Shown here piece after piece: positions 6,567 through 8,850 of a DNA stretch of 8,850 nucleotides. The DNA is from Mucilaginibacter sp. (GTDB taxonomy: Bacteria > Bacteroidota > Bacteroidia > Sphingobacteriales > Sphingobacteriaceae), in contig JAQBNY010000183.1 in the NCBI GenBank assembly GCA_028288315.1, positions 1-8,850 on the forward strand, given 5' to 3'. The position numbers and the translations under genes are program-made. Under the pieces are notes generated by a model. The model worked only from the letters and a program-made list of their open reading frames with translations. It was not told where the DNA came from and ran no database searches. Position 1 is the stretch's first letter. The number at the start of each line of letters is the position of its first letter.

Positions 6567-7664
6567 ATGTATATCCATCAATTAAAAGACTGGCCTTCGT
6601 TCACTTGGGACACCGAAGCAATACATGTTCGTTTGGGTGAAATACGACACCGACAGGGACGTATATTAGGGTTAATGAGTTCTGCTGGGTTTAAGATGCA
6701 AGAGAATACAGTATTAGATACCTTGACATTGGATGTTACCAAGTCAAGCGAAATAGAAGGGGTGAAGCTTAACACCGATCAGGTGAGATCTTCGATAGCA
6801 CGCAGGTTAGGTATAGAAATAGCTGGGGCAGTGCCTACCGACCGAAACGTGGACGGAGTGGTGGAAATGATGTTAGATGCAACCCAGAGTTATACTGATG
6901 ATTTGACCGCAGATCGCTTATACGATTGGCACGCAGCTTTATTCCCCACCGGAAGAAGTGGTATGCATAGAATCACGGTAGCTGCCTGGCGTACCCCGGA
7001 AGCTGGCCCAATGCAAGTTGTTTCAGGGGCAATGGGGAAAGAGAAGGTACACTTTGAAGCACCCGAAGCCGAACAGTTGCCCGCTGAAATGGAGGTTTTT
7101 TTAAATTGGTTTAATGCTGAACCTACTACCGACGCGGTATTAAAGGCAGCAATAGCGCATTTATGGTTTGTAACCATACACCCATTTGATGACGGCAATG
7201 GTCGTATTACCCGAGCTATTACCGATATGCAACTTGCCCGCGCGGACGGAACGTCTCAGCGTTTTTATAGTATGTCAGCCCAAATATTACAGGAAAAAGC
7301 TACTTACTATGATATGCTGGAACAAACACAGAAAGGCGATCTGGATATTACCCGTTGGTTAAGCTGGTTTTTAGATTGCTTATTTCATGCTATGGATCAC
7401 ACAGAAGAGACTTTATCTGCCGTTGTAAACAGAACTCAATTTTGGGAAAAGAATCGCGAAGTTTCATTAAATAGCCGTCAGCAATATATGATCAGTAAGT
7501 TGCTTGATGAATTTTACGGTAAGCTAACCACTACGAAATGGGCTAAAATGACAAAAAGTTCTTCGGATACTGCGCTAAGGGATATACAAGATCTTATTGA
7601 AAAAGGCATATTGGAAAAGGAAACAGGTGGGGGTCGAAATACAGCCTATAGTTTAATAGATTAA
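6567..7664 (+). CDS. Fic family protein (DUF4172-Fic-winged helix), class II self-inhibited AMP-transferase
   Basis: A 365-residue cytoplasmic protein that probably transfers AMP from ATP to a hydroxyl group on a target protein. The ATG at 6567 opens MYIHQLKDWPSFTWD, the typical start of the DUF4172 N-terminal domain. The Fic core carries the signature H205-P-F-D-D-G-N-G-R213-I-T-R216, with the catalytic His and the Mg/ATP-binding residues intact. An inhibitory motif S60-S-E-I-E64-G65 matches [S/T]xxxE[G/N] N-terminal to the core, which places it in class II, where the inhibitory Glu is in the same polypeptide. The C-terminal ~70 residues (SLNSRQQYMISKLLDEF, DTALRDIQDLIEKGIL, KETGGGRNTAYSL) read as a winged helix. 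Length is normal for the group and no separate antitoxin gene is adjacent. It stands alone between two dead integrases and may be cargo of one of those elements. Its target is unknown. Confidence 0.93.
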   Translation: MYIHQLKDWPSFTWDTEAIHVRLGEIRHRQGRILGLMSSAGFKMQENTVLDTLTLDVTKSSEIEGVKLNTDQVRSSIARRLGIEIAGAVPTDRNVDGVVEMMLDATQSYTDDLTADRLYDWHAALFPTGRSGMHRITVAAWRTPEAGPMQVVSGAMGKEKVHFEAPEAEQLPAEMEVFLNWFNAEPTTDAVLKAAIAHLWFVTIHPFDDGNGRITRAITDMQLARADGTSQRFYSMSAQILQEKATYYDMLEQTQKGDLDITRWLSWFLDCLFHAMDHTEETLSAVVNRTQFWEKNREVSLNSRQQYMISKLLDEFYGKLTTTKWAKMTKSSSDTALRDIQDLIEKGILEKETGGGRNTAYSLID

Positions 7665-7802
7665 CACTTATTGAACTCTATGCGAATTAAATTATATAGA
7701 ATAGAAAACAACTAAATGCAAATTGAAGAATTAGATTATTGCGTTTAAAATATTTGTGAATAAAAAATTATGAGTTATTAACATTTTTCATTATCTTATA
7801 TA

Positions 7803-7852
7803 TTTGTTACTCATTTGTAACTCAAACGTTGTAAATAACTGATAATCAGTTA
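7803..7852. repeat. Tandem TTTGTWACTC boxes and a 17-nt palindrome
   Basis: TTTGTTACTC (7803-7812) and TTTGTAACTC (7814-7823) are direct repeats with an 11-bp period, close to one helical turn. Twelve nt later TAACTGAT-A-ATCAGTTA (7836-7852) is a palindrome with a single central base. The 10-mer TTTGTAACTC is also the inner end of each arm of the large inverted repeat at 7975-8026. A protein that binds this 10-mer, in tandem here and inverted there, is the simplest reading; the downstream recombinase is the obvious candidate. Confidence 0.55.
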
Positions 7853-7902
7853 AATGTTACTTTCTGTATCGAAATAGGATGGGCTTCATGCCTTGTTATT
7901 TC

Positions 7903-8138
7903 TTTTCATTTATTGTTGGTTTACAACAAGTTATGTTTTATCCATTATCACGGATTTTCATTTAATAGCCTCAATTTTGTTTCAAATTTGTAACTCCATT
8001 GATCGAGTTACAAATTTGAAACAAAAATCATTGTTCGATAACCCTCTTCATGGCTTTTCATTCATTTTCATTTATTTGTATTCTTTTTCATAAATATCTG
8101 TAAATCAAATATTCATTTCAAATAAATTTTTTCATTTA
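7903..8138 (+). repeat. Four dispersed copies of TTTTCATTTA
   Basis: Exact 10-bp copies occur at 7903-7912, 7955-7964, 8065-8074 and 8129-8138, all in the same orientation, with near copies around 7785 and 8055. They stop before the integrase start at 8185. Dispersed same-strand short repeats near an integrase gene resemble arm-type binding sites read by the N-terminal domain. Low sequence complexity here means part of the repetition could be chance. Confidence 0.4.
7975..8026. repeat. Perfect 22-bp inverted repeat with 8-bp spacer (recombination core-like)
   Basis: Bases 7975-7996 are the exact reverse complement of 8005-8026; the spacer is CATTGATC (7997-8004). Outer ends read TTTTGTTTCAAATTT, inner ends TTTGTAACTC. 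Each arm contains the 8-bp palindrome CAAATTTG (7983-7990 and 8011-8018), also found at the centre of the Fic operator (6518-6525). The layout, two inverted binding arms around an asymmetric 8-bp spacer, matches core sites of tyrosine recombinases (loxP and FRT have 13-8-13). It ends 158 nt upstream of a recombinase gene. The arms are too AT-rich and lack the T-tract and GC stem of an ordinary Rho-independent terminator, though a cruciform or operator is possible. Confidence 0.75.
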
Positions 8139-8184
8139 GGTTTCTGGATAGTAATTTTATCATCGTACAGAAATTACAAAAACG

Positions 8185-8623
8185 ATGAGTGTAACCCTAA
8201 GAAAAAAAACAACTAACACCGGCAGATACAGCTGGAATTTAGACATCTACCGCGATGGTAAAAGAACTTCCAAATCCCTAAAGCTTTACACTTTGATAAA
8301 GCCTAAGACCGACGCTGAAAAAATCCGCAACGCAGATGTAAAACGCCTTGCTGAAAAAATCCGCCTCAATACTGAGGTCGAGCTTACCAATTCTAACTAC
8401 AGCAAATTCGGTAGTAAGCAAACTGATATCTCATTTTTGGACTACTTCGCGAAAACTGACTAAAGAGCGTCGCAGTTCTGATGGTACTTTTGCCAATTGG
8501 GATAGTACATACAAGGTATTGAAGCAGTATTTCGACAACCGCTCAAAAAAACTAGTCGATGTTACGGAAACTGACTTAGCCGCTATCAGAAAGTTTATCA
8601 GCGAAAAGTATCGAACCAAATAA
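8185..8623 (+). pseudogene. Tyrosine recombinase (integrase) remnant: frameshifted, catalytic domain missing
   Basis: ATG 8185 gives MSVTLRKKTTNTGRYSWNLD, IYRDGKRTSKSLKLY, ADVKRLAEKIRL and ISFLDYFAK, the arm-binding domain of Bacteroidota integrases (usual pattern MSVTLRKKxLxxGRxSLYLDIY, then RLAEKIR and DFIxYFxK). The frame then ends at TAA 8461-8463. Removing one base from the A4 run at 8452-8455 joins it to LTKERRSSDGTFANWDSTYK and VLKQYFDNRSKKLVDVTETD, the SAM-like core-binding domain, which stops at TAA 8621-8623. Frame-corrected length is about 145 residues, against roughly 400 for the family, so the R-H-R-Y catalytic domain is absent. After the stop the same frame reads DSGWLDNPIAF, which may be a deleted remainder of the core-binding domain. 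This family differs from the integrase remnant at 5965-6244, so it marks a second element. Confidence 0.8.
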
Positions 8624-8710
8624 GAGGATGCCGCGTTTTTAGACAGCGGTTGGTTGGATAACCCTATAGCCTTTCTATCGTAAAATGTACTTAGTTAAAT
8701 CTGAGTATTT

Positions 8711-8850
8711 ATGAAGGATAAAAAACAGACTAAAAGAAAGCTAATTCAGGCCGTTGGTGAGATAACAGTCTTCAGCAAATAGGGCTTGTAACGGGTGGAC
8801 GATCAAAGATCAGGGTTAAGGCTTACTTTTATACTATATGGTGAAATGCC
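8711..8850 (+). pseudogene. Probable TetR-type regulator, broken N-terminal remnant
   Basis: ATG 8711 reads MKDKKQTKRKLIQAVGEI, which matches the start of Bacteroidota TetR-type regulators (K-x-T-K-R-x-L-I-x-A-V-G-E-I, the first helix of the DNA-binding domain). After GEI the frame gives TVFSK and stops at TAG 8780-8782, where an intact gene would continue into the helix-turn-helix. Other frames downstream are open but not recognisably TetR, so the gene is frameshifted or truncated. Only about 18 residues support the call, and it continues to or past the window edge. Confidence 0.4.

Larger units (their letters stand above)
7665..8184. other. 520-nt gene-free, very AT-rich, repeat-dense stretch upstream of the second integrase
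   Basis: No convincing gene lies here. The 66-codon plus-strand frame at 7893-8093 runs straight through a perfect inverted repeat, has an F/I/S/L-rich composition caused by AT richness, and is not credible. The segment 7665-7780 shows nothing recognisable and no strong terminator for the Fic gene. From 7785 on, the DNA carries several repeat families, listed separately, that would suit an attachment site of the tyrosine recombinase starting at 8185. Confidence 0.6.

Noticed and set aside
6567..7664. Fic/antitoxin two-gene module
   Set aside because: The inhibitory S60xxxE64G motif is inside the protein and no small antitoxin gene lies next to it.
7975..8026. Invertible promoter flanked by inverted repeats
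   Set aside because: The spacer is only 8 bp, too short to hold an invertible promoter; a single recombination or binding site is more likely.
7893..8093. 66-codon plus-strand open frame
   Set aside because: It runs through the perfect inverted repeat, has an F/I/L/S-rich composition expected from AT-rich DNA, shows no motif, and overlaps the repeat families.
8449..8463. Programmed frameshift in the A4 run of the second integrase
   Set aside because: The run is short, there is no obvious stimulatory structure, and the downstream product lacks the catalytic domain anyway, so decay is simpler.
1..8850. CRISPR arrays, tRNA or rRNA genes
   Set aside because: No regularly spaced long direct repeats and no recognisable tRNA cloverleaf or rRNA segments were seen on either strand.

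Overview
The window looks like an AT-leaning Bacteroidota chromosome of the Mucilaginibacter/Pedobacter (Sphingobacteriaceae) kind. This rests on protein character (two GH78-type alpha-L-rhamnosidases, a DUF4172-Fic protein, Bacteroidota-type tyrosine recombinases), on the lack of clear Shine-Dalgarno sequences and on AT-rich intergenic DNA. The genus is an inference.

Region 1 (1-5218) is a co-directional carbohydrate-degradation block, probably the tail of a rhamnose-polysaccharide utilisation locus. It holds the C-terminal part of a GH78-like alpha-L-rhamnosidase (cut by the window edge), a secreted protein that I read as a divergent NodB-like (glycoside hydrolase/deacetylase) barrel of unknown activity, and a complete 893-residue GH78 alpha-L-rhamnosidase. 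The gaps between genes are 73 and 42 nt, so one transcript is likely. Both rhamnosidases would release terminal rhamnose in the periplasm; the middle protein may act on the same glycan.

Region 2 (5219-6566) is the debris of an integrative element. It contains a small mobile-element HTH-type gene killed by a nonsense codon, a GC-richer hairpin cluster (5809-5970), and the first ~95 codons of a tyrosine recombinase on the minus strand. That recombinase carries one frameshift and two nonsense codons and is then fused to unrelated DNA. The 322 nt between its start and the next gene carry short tandem and inverted repeats.

Region 3 (6567-7664) is an intact class II Fic AMP-transferase gene (DUF4172-Fic-winged helix), preceded by a perfect 16-bp palindrome and a direct repeat that look like its own operator.

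Region 4 (7665-8850) is a 520-nt AT-rich, repeat-dense, gene-free stretch. It contains a perfect 22-bp inverted repeat around an 8-bp spacer, tandem TTTGTWACTC boxes and four copies of TTTTCATTTA. A second, plus-strand tyrosine recombinase follows, frameshifted and lacking its catalytic domain, then the broken start of a probable TetR-type regulator. The intact Fic gene therefore sits between two divergently oriented dead integrases, each with repeat-rich DNA upstream of its start that resembles an attachment site.
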